A stretch of 58,733 bases of DNA from Candidatus Kapaibacterium sp. GTDB lineage: Bacteria > Bacteroidota > Ignavibacteria > Kapaibacteriales > Kapaibacteriaceae. Below are positions 17,772 through 26,543 of the stretch, one piece after another. The stretch lies in contig JALHPC010000015.1 in the NCBI GenBank assembly GCA_022842685.1, forward strand, positions 1 to 58,733, written 5' to 3'. Position numbers and translations under genes: made by a program. Numbering within the stretch: position 1 is the first letter of the stretch; each line of letters begins with the position of its first letter. Under the pieces are notes generated by a model. The model had not been told where the DNA came from, did no database searches, and worked only from the letters and a program-made list of their open reading frames with translations.

Positions 17772-19415
17772 TTACTGATCGCCTGCTACGGGCTGTTCCA
17801 AAAACAGGGCATAGCGACGTGAAGCCAGGATACGACCGGCTGCCGCCACCATATTGTCGAACCTCAAATCAAGAGAGGCGCGTACGCGTTCTGGCTCGAA
17901 TCGGTGCCGAACTTCACGCTCGAGGTATGGACGAAGAAGCTCGGAATGGCTGCGGATGGTCCGCTGAAACTCACGCTCAGCAAGGCGTTCCGTTTGCTCT
18001 AGGCTTCGAATGACCGAGGACGGATAGCCGTCAATTTCGGCAACACGGCGCGATTCGGCGAGCGAGCCAAGGATTGGCGATCGTTTGGCTGGAGGCACAG
18101 CGTCGAGGTAGCGAATGAAGGCGTCAACGATCTTGTCGAGCGACGTCTGCGAGGGAAGGCTATCAAGCGTGGCCGTGTACCAGGTAGCGAATCGAAAGAC
18201 GACGTTGTTGTCCACCAAGTGACGTACGGCAGGAGGGAACGACATGTCGGTAAGAACAGTGTCGGGCTCAATGCCAGAAAGTTCGCGTACGGCACGTCCG
18301 TTCCTCGTGTAGAACACGGCAGTGTCGTTCGACTGCCCCTTACCCTTGCGGAAAGAGGAGTAGTCGATACGCTGAATGCTGCGACCACTGGGCGTGAAGT
18401 ATCGGCTGGTCGTCATCTTGAGCTGCGCTTCGCCGGGCAGGGGAACGACGGTTTGAACCAAGCCCTTGCCAAACGACTTGCGGCCGACTACAATGCCGCG
18501 ATCAACATCTTGGATTGCGCCAGCAACGATTTCGCTCGCGCTGGCGCTACCTTCGTTAATGATGACGGCAACGGGTAGCTGACCTTCATACGGGTCGGTG
18601 TCGGCAACAACTGTGCGCGACTCGTTGGCGTCGCGGCTACGCGTAGACACAATCGTTGAACCTTTCGGGACAAAGAGCTTGGCAACGGCAATACCCGACT
18701 CGAGCAGACCGCCTGGGTTGTCGCGAAGGTCGAGCACGATAGACCGAATCTGCGCAGTGGAGCGCATTTCGTCGAGAGCGTTCCGTACTTCGGTAGCGGC
18801 TTTGCGACCAAAGCGACCTAGTTTTACGTAGGCCACACCACCTTGGAGCACTTCGAAATGTGAGACGCTATTGGCGTCAATGGATGCTCGCTGCATTACG
18901 ACCGACAGCGTATCTGGGCGTCCTTCGCGAACCACTTGGACGCGAACATCAGTGTGGAGTGGACCACGTGTGTACTTGCGTAATTCGCGTGGCACTAGCG
19001 TGTCGACACTAGCACCATCGACCGTGACAATACGATCTCCAATGCGCAGGCCTGCGCGGTGAGCCGGGTAGTCTTGTCGAATGTTCGTGATAACGAGACC
19101 ACTGTCGATTCGCTCGATCATGACGCCAAAGCCTGTGTAGGAGCCGGTAGACAGCATGTCGAGGTCTTCGCTGTCTTCTTCCTTGATATACGTCGTGTAC
19201 GGATCCAGCGTGCGAAGCATTCCGTTGATTCCTGCCTCGATGACAACTTCAGGGTCGACATCTTCGACGTAGTTCAGACTAACCTGGCGAAAGACTTCGC
19301 CCATAAGTTCGAGCGATCGAGCGATGCGAGCATACATCGACCCGTCGCTTACGCGAACAAAGCCAAGCGAAAGCGCACCGGTAACGACGGCAAGAATGAG
19401 GACGCGTTTATTCAT
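17772..19415 (-). CDS. C-terminal processing peptidase (S41A)
   Basis: A 547-residue tail-specific protease of the CtpA/Prc family. The N-terminal membrane/signal segment MNKRVLILAVVTGALSLGF places it in the periplasm. Next come the N-terminal GMLRTLDPYTTYI motif, a PDZ domain (GLVITNIRQDYPAHRAGLRIGDRIV), and the catalytic domain with Ser in INEGSASASEIVAGAIQD and Lys in GRKSFGKGLVQTV. The frame extends upstream to 19505 but into the glyS end; ATG 19415 fits the signal sequence. Likely roles are C-terminal trimming or degradation of envelope proteins. A long C-terminal helical extension follows the protease domain. Confidence 0.92.
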   Translation of the reverse strand: MNKRVLILAVVTGALSLGFVRVSDGSMYARIARSLELMGEVFRQVSLNYVEDVDPEVVIEAGINGMLRTLDPYTTYIKEEDSEDLDMLSTGSYTGFGVMIERIDSGLVITNIRQDYPAHRAGLRIGDRIVTVDGASVDTLVPRELRKYTRGPLHTDVRVQVVREGRPDTLSVVMQRASIDANSVSHFEVLQGGVAYVKLGRFGRKAATEVRNALDEMRSTAQIRSIVLDLRDNPGGLLESGIAVAKLFVPKGSTIVSTRSRDANESRTVVADTDPYEGQLPVAVIINEGSASASEIVAGAIQDVDRGIVVGRKSFGKGLVQTVVPLPGEAQLKMTTSRYFTPSGRSIQRIDYSSFRKGKGQSNDTAVFYTRNGRAVRELSGIEPDTVLTDMSFPPAVRHLVDNNVVFRFATWYTATLDSLPSQTSLDKIVDAFIRYLDAVPPAKRSPILGSLAESRRVAEIDGYPSSVIRSLEQTERLAEREFQRTIRSHSELLRPYLEREVRHRFEPERVRASLDLRFDNMVAAAGRILASRRYALFLEQPVAGDQ

Positions 19416-19458
19416 AACACTGTGAAGTGTTTGTATCGACCGACTATAGCACAATGTG

Positions 19459-20892
19459 TTACGGCTGCAACAATCGTGCCCCAATAACAGCGGCAACGTC
19501 GGCAACGTTCACACGCTCCTGCTGCATACTGTCGCGGTGGCGAATCGTCACGGTGTTGTCGGACGTTGTCTGGCCGTCGATCGTGATGCAGAACGGCGTT
19601 CCCACCTCGTCTTGTCGGCGATAGCGTCTTCCTATGGCGCCGCTTGTGTCGTAGTCGACACGAAAATGGCGCTGCAAATCGGCACGCAGTTGCTGGGCCG
19701 CCTCGGGCATGCCGTCCTTATTCACAAGTGGTAGAATGGCGGCAGTCACAGGGGCGAGACTGGGCTTTAGGCGCAAGACAGTACGTGTTTCGGTAGTGCC
19801 ATCACCACCGTCTATCTCCTCTTCGGTGTAGGCGTCGCACAGCACGGCCATAAACGTGCGTGTTGCGCCAACGGCCGTTTCGATAACGTAGGGCACATAG
19901 CGTTCTTTCGTAGCAGTGTCTACGTACTCTAGCTTCTTGCCGGAGAACTCCTGATGGCGCATCAAGTCAAAGTCAGTTCGTGAGTGCACGCCTTCAACTT
20001 CGCCCCAACCGAATGGGAATAGGTATTCGATGTCTTCTGCGGCGGCAGCATAGTGGGCTAGTCGTTCGTGTGGCTTCCGTCGCAGATGTTCACTGTTAAT
20101 GCCAAGAGACGTAAACCACGCCCAGCGTTCTTGCCGCCAATACTCGAACCACTCGCCCTCTGTGCCGGGAGGAATGAAGAACTGCATCTCCATCTGCTCG
20201 AACTCACGTGTTCTGAACAAGAAGTTCTTTGTGTTGATCTCGTTGCGGAAGCTCTTGCCAATTTGAGCTATCCCAAACGGCGGCTTCAAGCGGGCAGATT
20301 CCATCACATTCTTCATGTTGACGAAGATGCCTTGCGCTGTCTCTGGACGCAGGTACACCACACTCTTGTCGTCCGCAACAGGGCCAACATGGGTGCTAAA
20401 CATGAGGTTGAAATTCCGCACCTCTGTCCAATCGGTTGTGCCCGAAACCGGATCTGGAATCGCAAAGTCCATGATGATGTCGTACAGGTCCGCATTGGTA
20501 GCCACGGCTGCCATCCGCGTATCAATCTGCTGCGCCACATCGGTTTTGCCTTTTGCTCGCATCCGTGCCGCAAAGTCCTCGATCAGGTTGTCGGCTCGAT
20601 GCCGGGCCTTCGACGTCTTGTTATCGATCATCGGATCGCTAAACTGCTGGACGTGGCCCGATGCTTCCCATGTTCGTGGGTGCATAAGAATCGACGCATC
20701 AATTCCTACGATGTCTGCGCGATAGGTCATGGCCTTCCACCATGCGTCCTTGATATTGCGAAGCAACTCAACACCTAATGGGCCGAAGTCCCAACAACCA
20801 TTTAGGCCGCCATAGATTTCGGAGCTTTGAAAAACGAAGCCCTTGCGTTTAGCAAGAGATAGGAGTGGTTCGAGCGAATTGAGCGACGCCAT
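19459..20892 (-). CDS. glyS: Glycine-tRNA ligase, dimeric type
   Basis: Class II glycyl-tRNA synthetase of the single-chain homodimer type: KGFVFQSSEIYGGLNGCWDF, GPLGVELLRNI, GIDASILMHPRTWEASGH, then motif 2 QIGKSFRNEINTKNFLFRTREFEQME and motif 3, with an anticodon-binding domain at the C-terminus (VNVADVAAVIGARLL). 477 residues from ATG 20892; the frame extends upstream to 20964 but family N-termini support MASLNSLEPLLSLAKRKG. A TATCTTCG sequence (20923-20930) resembles a degenerate -7 element. It lies 43 bp upstream of ctpA. Confidence 0.96.
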   Translation of the reverse strand: MASLNSLEPLLSLAKRKGFVFQSSEIYGGLNGCWDFGPLGVELLRNIKDAWWKAMTYRADIVGIDASILMHPRTWEASGHVQQFSDPMIDNKTSKARHRADNLIEDFAARMRAKGKTDVAQQIDTRMAAVATNADLYDIIMDFAIPDPVSGTTDWTEVRNFNLMFSTHVGPVADDKSVVYLRPETAQGIFVNMKNVMESARLKPPFGIAQIGKSFRNEINTKNFLFRTREFEQMEMQFFIPPGTEGEWFEYWRQERWAWFTSLGINSEHLRRKPHERLAHYAAAAEDIEYLFPFGWGEVEGVHSRTDFDLMRHQEFSGKKLEYVDTATKERYVPYVIETAVGATRTFMAVLCDAYTEEEIDGGDGTTETRTVLRLKPSLAPVTAAILPLVNKDGMPEAAQQLRADLQRHFRVDYDTSGAIGRRYRRQDEVGTPFCITIDGQTTSDNTVTIRHRDSMQQERVNVADVAAVIGARLLQP

Positions 20893-20922
20893 GCAGGGAG
20901 AGAATGTGAGTTGATGCGGGGG

Positions 20923-20930
20923 CGAAGATA
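20923..20930 (-). promoter_or_regulatory. Variant -7 element (TATCTTCG) for glyS
   Basis: One mismatch from TAnnTTTG, oriented toward glyS and 31 bp upstream of its ATG. The same variant precedes panC at 24582-24589, which makes it more than a chance match. Confidence 0.35.
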
Positions 20931-20949
20931 CGAAACCACCGTGCTTGTG

Positions 20950-20957
20950 TAGTTTTG
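20950..20957 (+). promoter_or_regulatory. -7 element (TAGTTTTG) abutting the next start codon
   Basis: Exact TAnnTTTG whose last base is 6 nt before the ATG at 20963, so the transcript would start at or very near the start codon (leaderless or nearly so). Confidence 0.5.
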
Positions 20958-20962
20958 TGCCC

Positions 20963-21301
20963 ATGGCAGCAAACTCCTTGACGTCACTTCCGACTGTTGC
21001 GATCGAGCTTCAGCGATGTGCCGAAGCCGTTGCGATTGGCAACGACGGTCTGGCACGTGTTTGCGCACGCAGAGCCGTTGGGCTTGCCGCCATTGCTGCC
21101 GAAGTTGTTCCAGCACAGGCCAATGCCATGACGGTATTGCGCCATGTTGCCGAAGACACAACGTATCCGTCCAATGTGCGTCTGCTGGCGTCTTCCTTGC
21201 TCAACGGTGAACGTGCCCGTCTTAGCGGCACTTCCATGATTGCAGATCCCGGAGCAGCGGCCCTCACCATCATTCAGTCTTTTGCATGTCAATCCAATTA
21301 G
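20963..21301 (+). CDS. Small helical protein of unknown function
   Basis: 112 residues, no signal peptide or membrane segment. It is Ala/Leu-rich and looks all-helical (CARRAVGLAAIAAEVVPAQ, then NVRLLASSLLNGERARL). I do not recognise a family. The ATG at 20963 lies right after a TAnnTTTG element, and the gene's end overlaps dsbD by 16 bp, so it is probably made with dsbD. Two cysteines (one in ELQRCAEAV, one in RVCARRAV) are visible, but no CxxC motif. Confidence 0.6.
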   Translation: MAANSLTSLPTVAIELQRCAEAVAIGNDGLARVCARRAVGLAAIAAEVVPAQANAMTVLRHVAEDTTYPSNVRLLASSLLNGERARLSGTSMIADPGAAALTIIQSFACQSN

Positions 21302-23256
21302 GCCTACGGGCCGCCCATTGTTTCGCTGCTGTTGCTCTATGCATTCTTGGTTCGACTGCTGCCGTAGCCCAGCCATTAGGTAGCAAGTACATTTCTATCG
21401 CCAAGGTTACTCCTCTGAAAGGGGCAGCGGGCGACACGTTGTGGGTAGACGTAAAAACTACCATGGCGACGGGCTACTATACGTATTCGACAAAGGTTCT
21501 CGTTAACAAGGACGGAATTGGCCCCGAAGCTACGCGCCTTGTTCTCGCAGATAACAGCGTGGGTAGGATTCTTTCTGGCATCAAATCACCAAAGCCCAAG
21601 ACGGTTTTCGACGAAGGCTTCGAGATGAATATCGAGAAGCTCCAAGGCACGTTCACGTGGTCGGTACCTATTCGACTGTCGGCATCGCTCAAGCCTGGAG
21701 TTGTGCGTACCACGTTGAACGTGCAAGCGCAGATTTGCGACACCACCATGTGCTTGCCGCCCGACGACTATCCGGTGCCCCTTGAAATCGAGATTACGGC
21801 TGCCGCCGCCGAAGGAGTGGCCGACGATACGGTAGAAGAGTCGGCGGTGGATAGTGCGAGCAACGCACCGGTACGTGCCGGATTGGGGCAGGGGGCTCCG
21901 GCCGAGATTGCCGACGCCCAGCAAGAGATCGAACGCGAAAAAGCCAAAGGCCTTCTGAATTTTTTCTTCTATGCCATGGGCGTTGGCTTCCTTGCCCTGC
22001 TAACTCCATGTGTGTTCCCGATGATTCCGATTACGGTTAGTTTTTTCACTAAACGTGATCAATCCAAGCGATTTTCGGCCGTTCGTGACGCTGGGCTCTT
22101 TGCCGTGGGAATTATCAGCACGTTCACGCTCATCGGAATCGTGATGTCGATTGCGTTTGGGCCTGCCGTAGTACAGGACATGGCTGCGAATCCCTGGTTG
22201 AACTTTCTGATAGCCGGGCTTTTCCTGGTGCTGGCATTTAACCTGTTTGGAGCATTCGAAATTCAGATTCCGGTGAGTATCATGAACCGGCTGAACAAGA
22301 AGACGCAAGGGAGCGGCATCGCAGCGATTTTTATGATGGGTCTTGTATTCTCGCTGACGTCGTTTACCTGTACTGTGCCGTTTGTAGGTACAATCTTGAT
22401 TGGCGCAGCCAACAAGGGAGAATATCTGTTCCCCATGGTGGGCATGTTGGGCTTTGCAACAGCATTTGCATTGCCCTTCTTCTTTTTGGCATTGTTCCCT
22501 TCAATGCTGTCGGCACTTCCGCGGGCCGGTGGCTGGATGAACAACATGAAGGTTGTTATGGGCTTTATCGAAATTGCGGCAGCGGTGAAGTTCATCTCGA
22601 CGGCAGAGTTTGTGCTAGGATGGGGAATCCTGCCACGCGAGCCGTTTCTTGCTATCTGGTCGGGCGTGTTCATTCTGACAGCGCTGTACCTATTGGGTGT
22701 CTTCAGAATGAAGCTCGACACTCCACTTGAGAGCGTTAGTGCGCTACGAGCAATGTTTGCAGTGATGTTTATTACGACCGGACTTTGGTTTGCTGCGGGG
22801 ATGATGGGCAGGCCACTAGCGTCAGATATTGAAGCGCTCTTACCGCCCGACAACTATCGCGCGATGATAGACGGCATTGCTCACTCCGAAGAGTGGTTCA
22901 CGGACTTCGAGGCGGCGAAGGCCGAGGCCAAACGAACGGGCAAGCCAATTTTTATAGATTTTACCGGTTTTGCGTGCACGAACTGCCGACTCATGGAGAA
23001 GGACGTGTTTACAAAGGAGCCCGTTAAAGAGATGTTCAAGAAGTTTGTTCTCGTCCAACTCTATACCGATCGAAAGGAAGAACCATACATCGGCAATCAG
23101 AATCTGATGAAGAGTTTTGGAACGATTGCAAACCCGTTGTACGTGATGCTTCGATCCGATGGATCCTACATTGCGCAGACTGGGTTCTTGCCAAAGTATC
23201 GGGGTAATCCGGCTGACTTCATTGCCTTCCTTCAGCAGGCGCATCGTCCGCTGTAA
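21286..23256 (+). CDS. dsbD: Thiol:disulfide interchange protein DsbD
   Basis: DsbD passes electrons from cytosolic thioredoxin to periplasmic disulfide reductases. The 656-residue protein has all three parts: signal peptide (to ~residue 28) and N-terminal alpha domain with a Cys pair in CDTTMCLPPD; an ~8-helix membrane domain with conserved cysteines in LLTPCVFPMIP and TSFTCTVPFVG; and a C-terminal thioredoxin domain with the active site in FTGFACTNCRLMEKD (CxxC). The ATG overlaps the preceding small gene. Its 3' end runs 38 bp into the convergent GNAT gene. It implies periplasmic reduction, for example for cytochrome c maturation or disulfide isomerases. Confidence 0.96.
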   Translation: MSIQLGLRAAHCFAAVALCILGSTAAVAQPLGSKYISIAKVTPLKGAAGDTLWVDVKTTMATGYYTYSTKVLVNKDGIGPEATRLVLADNSVGRILSGIKSPKPKTVFDEGFEMNIEKLQGTFTWSVPIRLSASLKPGVVRTTLNVQAQICDTTMCLPPDDYPVPLEIEITAAAAEGVADDTVEESAVDSASNAPVRAGLGQGAPAEIADAQQEIEREKAKGLLNFFFYAMGVGFLALLTPCVFPMIPITVSFFTKRDQSKRFSAVRDAGLFAVGIISTFTLIGIVMSIAFGPAVVQDMAANPWLNFLIAGLFLVLAFNLFGAFEIQIPVSIMNRLNKKTQGSGIAAIFMMGLVFSLTSFTCTVPFVGTILIGAANKGEYLFPMVGMLGFATAFALPFFFLALFPSMLSALPRAGGWMNNMKVVMGFIEIAAAVKFISTAEFVLGWGILPREPFLAIWSGVFILTALYLLGVFRMKLDTPLESVSALRAMFAVMFITTGLWFAAGMMGRPLASDIEALLPPDNYRAMIDGIAHSEEWFTDFEAAKAEAKRTGKPIFIDFTGFACTNCRLMEKDVFTKEPVKEMFKKFVLVQLYTDRKEEPYIGNQNLMKSFGTIANPLYVMLRSDGSYIAQTGFLPKYRGNPADFIAFLQQAHRPL

Positions 23257-23703
23257 GATCAATCCGGTACGGAATCCACTGCGTCATAGCACGGGCTCCA
23301 CGTTGCTCGTAGAAGTTGCGAGCTAGCGCATTCCAGTCGAGAACTTGCCACTCCATACGTCCACAGTCGAGCTGTATGGCCAACGCTCGAACGTGGGCGA
23401 ACAGGGCATGGCCAACACCGTGACGCCTGGCCTGTGGCGCAACAAAGATATCTTCGAGATACATCGTTGGCTTTGCCAAAAAGCTCGAATAGGTGGTGAA
23501 GTACAAGGCATAACCCACGGCTACCCCCGCCTGAAGTGCCAAGAGGCCCTAACATGAAGGCCGTCGCAAACATCCTGTTGTAGTCGTTTGACCGCATCGG
23601 GGCTGGGCGGATCGAGTTGCTCATATTCAGCAAGGGCATGTACGAGATCTACCAGCTGGCCAACATTGTCTGTCGAAATCGGGACTACCGAGACGTCGGT
23701 CAT
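23219..23703 (-). pseudogene. GNAT N-acetyltransferase, frameshifted
   Basis: Two overlapping frames together make one GNAT. The N-terminal part (MTDVSVVPISTDNVGQLVDL ... to ~23550) ends in a stop; the C-terminal part continues in another frame with VGYALYFTTYSSFL, the acetyl-CoA loop PQARRHGVGHALFAHV and RMEWQVLDWNALARNFYEQ, resembling SAT1/diamine acetyltransferase-type enzymes. Adding one C to the CCC run at 23547-23549 (a G in the gene) joins them as VRGLLALQAGVAVGYAL. So this is a recent pseudogene or a homopolymer sequencing error. The start ATG overlaps the panC stop by 4 bp (ATGA), a layout typical of an intact coupled gene. Confidence 0.8.
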
Positions 23704-24554
23704 GGAATCTGCATCACGTCGTTGTCAATCAATCGCGTGGTGCCCAATTTTGCCGCAATAAGGCACACGACGCTGTTTCCCGATGTAAGTCGGTCGATAT
23801 CAGACAACGTTGCCGAGTCGCGAACAACAGCATAGTCGACTTCGGCGTCGCGAACCGTGCTTAGCACGTCTGCCATCTTCTGTTCGATGACCGTCGGGCT
23901 GCGCTCGCCTGCTTCGATGGCGTTGCGCGCTTCGCAAAGTGCTCGATAGAGCACAGTGGCATGTTGCCGTGCGTCAGCGCTTAAGTAGACGTTTCTGCTC
24001 GACATTGCCAAGCCGTCATGCTCGCGTATCGTTGGCAGTACGACAACTTGCGTGGGTAATTCCTGCTGTGCAACCATGGCCTTCACAACAAGCGTCTGCT
24101 GAAAATCCTTGGCTCCAAAGTACGCCGCATCGGCTTGTACGATGTCGAACAGGCGCTTAACAACTGTTGCAACTCCGTTAAAATGCCCAGGCCGGTGACG
24201 TCCCTCGAGTACCGTACCAATCACGCCAACGTCAATCGTAGCAGCAGGGCCATCGGGATACATTTCGGCAACGGAAGGGGCAAACATAACGGTACCACCA
24301 TAGGACGCTATCGTGGCTTCGTCGAGCTCGAGATTTCTGGGATAGCGTTCGAAATCTTCGTTAGGACCAAACTGCGTTGGGTTGACGAACACGCTTACTA
24401 CCACCACGTCGTGGCGCTTCGCTGCTTCGGCAATCAAGGCGCCGTGGCCCGCATGCAGTGCGCCCATCGTTGGCACAAAGCCAACCGTCAGGTTCTGTGA
24501 GCGTGCTTCCTCACGTAGTGAGAGCATAGCTGCAACGGAAAGAACTCGCCTCAT
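23700..24554 (-). CDS. panC: Pantothenate synthetase
   Basis: PanC condenses pantoate and beta-alanine with ATP to form pantothenate, the CoA precursor. The 284-residue protein has GFVPTMGALHAGHGALI (the HxGH nucleotidyltransferase motif), SVFVNPTQFGPNEDFERYPR, EGRHRPGHFNGVATVVKRLFD, YFGAKDFQQ and the KMSKS-like DGLAMSSRNVYLS. Length and motifs are complete. A TATCTTCG element lies 28 bp upstream. It is followed, with a 4-bp overlap, by the broken GNAT gene. Confidence 0.97.
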   Translation of the reverse strand: MRRVLSVAAMLSLREEARSQNLTVGFVPTMGALHAGHGALIAEAAKRHDVVVVSVFVNPTQFGPNEDFERYPRNLELDEATIASYGGTVMFAPSVAEMYPDGPAATIDVGVIGTVLEGRHRPGHFNGVATVVKRLFDIVQADAAYFGAKDFQQTLVVKAMVAQQELPTQVVVLPTIREHDGLAMSSRNVYLSADARQHATVLYRALCEARNAIEAGERSPTVIEQKMADVLSTVRDAEVDYAVVRDSATLSDIDRLTSGNSVVCLIAAKLGTTRLIDNDVMQIP

Positions 24555-24581
24555 GTGTCACATTTCGTCATCGTTACGCCA

Positions 24582-24589
24582 CGAAGATA
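24582..24589 (-). promoter_or_regulatory. Variant -7 element (TATCTTCG) for panC
   Basis: One mismatch to TAnnTTTG, oriented toward panC, predicting a leader of about 20 nt. Confidence 0.35.
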
Positions 24590-24591
24590 CC

Positions 24592-25386
24592 ATGCCGGCT
24601 GTTTGGTCCAATCACATCTGTCGCTTTCTGCTCGCTCTGGCCCTGTTTGGTGCCGCGCTTCTCCAGCATGGTACCGCTGCTGCACAATCACGTCGCGGAC
24701 GCGACACCATTCACGACGTTGTAGACTGTGCCCCTTTCCTACGCGCATGGAAAGGGGCAACGGCTCGAGGATGGCTGTCAACAGCCGTGGTTGACTCTGC
24801 GTGGTACAGCGAGTGGATGCAAACGCTGGCTACGACTAATCCTCAATCAGCGGTTCCATGGGCGCGTAGGGCCTTCTGGGTGCAGGCATGGATGAGTTGT
24901 ATGCTCGTAGTGGCACACCGCCGCATGGGCTATCGAACGACGCGATACGATACTACTATCGTCGAGCAGGATACGTTTGTGATTGCTGGAGAAACCTACT
25001 GCCTACGCGAGATTTCGCTGAGGGTTGTTCAGGAGTTTGGCACCGCTTCCAGCATTGCCCTGTTCGGTATGGGCAGCACCTATGGGCCTCCTTTAGCGCC
25101 CTATGCGCCTGTAGCGTGGACGGTTGAGCGGCTTATGCGAGAACAAATGCGCAAGGTTGTTCGCAGCGAGCGTCACGTGCTGTGGGATCCCGCGGCCGAC
25201 GTCTTGCAGGTAGCTACATGGATGGAGCCGTGGACAGAGGCCATGCGCCATGAGGCAGGCGACGTTGTGGCTTTCCTGATGCCGTATATGGATGACGCAA
25301 TGGCGGCCGGAGTGGCGCTGCGCCGTCAATATGTTCGTGTGGTGTTTTCGGACCGGCTGGAACGGTGGAAGCGGAGGCGACAGTGA
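24592..25386 (+). CDS. Secreted protein of unknown function
   Basis: 264 residues from ATG 24592, with a signal peptide (ICRFLLALALFGAALLQHGT...AQ). The upstream frame is open but overlaps panC, so the start before the signal peptide is preferred. The mature part is rich in Trp and Arg (SAWYSEWMQTL, ARRAFWVQAWMSCMLVVAHR) with no family I recognise. The coding sequence contains a perfect 11-bp inverted repeat (24729-24759) built from two opposed copies of the AAGGGGCA motif. It precedes ilvE in the same direction. Confidence 0.55.
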   Translation: MPAVWSNHICRFLLALALFGAALLQHGTAAAQSRRGRDTIHDVVDCAPFLRAWKGATARGWLSTAVVDSAWYSEWMQTLATTNPQSAVPWARRAFWVQAWMSCMLVVAHRRMGYRTTRYDTTIVEQDTFVIAGETYCLREISLRVVQEFGTASSIALFGMGSTYGPPLAPYAPVAWTVERLMREQMRKVVRSERHVLWDPAADVLQVATWMEPWTEAMRHEAGDVVAFLMPYMDDAMAAGVALRRQYVRVVFSDRLERWKRRRQ

Positions 25387-25422
25387 TGGCAAGCACATCG
25401 ACGATGGCAGGGAATGGGTTTC

Positions 25423-25430
25423 GTAACTTT
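25423..25430 (+). promoter_or_regulatory. -7 element (TAACTTTG) for ilvE
   Basis: Exact TAnnTTTG in the gap before ilvE; a start near 25437 gives a ~42-nt leader. The TTGGAG just before the ATG at 25479 may serve as a weak ribosome-binding site. Confidence 0.5.
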
Positions 25431-25478
25431 GCGGTTTCGTGCGCAATACTGTGCACAGCTTTATACCTTGGAGATTCC

Positions 25479-26543
25479 ATGTCCCTACCAATCGACCGTA
25501 CGTCCAGCCCCATGCTAGATGCTGCCGCGGTGGCTGCCGGAAAGATCACGAACGTTCACAGCGATCACATGTTCATCGCTGAATATTCGCACGGCGAGTG
25601 GCGAAAGGCACGCATACAGCCCTATCGACCCATTCCGATGGCGCCGTTTGCCTTGGGCTTGCACTATGCGCAAATCGTGTTTGAGGGAATGAAGGCCTAC
25701 CGGCAAGACGATGGCGGTGTTGCTGTCTTCCGCACACCACGGCACCACGCTCGCTTCGTTCGATCATGCGAGCGTATGTGCATGCCTGCTGTCCCTGCCG
25801 ACCTCTTCGCCGATGCCGTTCATACGCTTGTATCCGTCGACGCTGGCTGGGTACCGCCGGGACCGGACTCGGCCTACTACCTGCGCCCATTCATGATTGC
25901 CAGCGAGGAGCGAATGGGCTTGAAGGTTGCCGACGAGTATCTCTTTATGGTCCTTGGTGGGCCGTTCCGCCCAGTGTTTACGAAGCCCCTTGCTATCAAG
26001 GTTGAGCGCGAATATGTACGTGCTGCTGCTGGTGGGACGGGAAGTGCCAAATGCGCCGGAAACTATGCGGCTGCGATGTATCCAACGCAGATTGCAAAGG
26101 ACGAAGGCTTCGACCAAATTTTATGGACGAATGCCGGTAGTCACGAGCTTGTGGAAGAGAGCGGTGCTATGAACGTGATGTTTGTGATTGACGGAGTTGT
26201 GACAACACCGCCCGTAACCGACACGATACTTGATGGGGTAACACGCATTAGCGTGCTACAAGTGTGCGCCGACCTAGGTATTCCAACGGCAGAACGACAG
26301 ATTCGAGTGGATGACTTGGTTGCAGGCGTCGCCAGCGGCTCGGTTTCGGAAGCGTTTGGCGTGGGGACAGCCGCAGCGGTTGCGCCAATCAAGACCATCG
26401 GCGTTGATGGCGCTCGTTATGACCTGCCACTCGCCCCTGGACCGATTGCCACGCAAATTCGTGCGCGTCTGGATGCGATTCGTCATGGGCGTGAGCACGA
26501 TGCACACGGTTGGATGCATCACGTGCCTGTTGCTTCCCTGTGA
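25479..26543 (+). CDS. ilvE: Branched-chain amino acid aminotransferase
   Basis: A PLP fold type IV aminotransferase that interconverts branched-chain amino acids and 2-oxo acids with glutamate. The 354-residue protein resembles the BCAT2-like subgroup: PFALGLHYAQIVFEGMKAYR, PDSAYYLRPFMIASEER, the PLP lysine in GGTGSAKCAGNYAAAMYPTQ, DQILWTNAGSHELVEESGAMN, and SGSVSEAFGVGTAAAVAPI. The frame runs upstream to 25365, but ATG 25479 fits family length and has a promoter element upstream. Its stop overlaps the recG GTG by 4 bp. Confidence 0.93.
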   Translation: MSLPIDRTSSPMLDAAAVAAGKITNVHSDHMFIAEYSHGEWRKARIQPYRPIPMAPFALGLHYAQIVFEGMKAYRQDDGGVAVFRTPRHHARFVRSCERMCMPAVPADLFADAVHTLVSVDAGWVPPGPDSAYYLRPFMIASEERMGLKVADEYLFMVLGGPFRPVFTKPLAIKVEREYVRAAAGGTGSAKCAGNYAAAMYPTQIAKDEGFDQILWTNAGSHELVEESGAMNVMFVIDGVVTTPPVTDTILDGVTRISVLQVCADLGIPTAERQIRVDDLVAGVASGSVSEAFGVGTAAAVAPIKTIGVDGARYDLPLAPGPIATQIRARLDAIRHGREHDAHGWMHHVPVASL

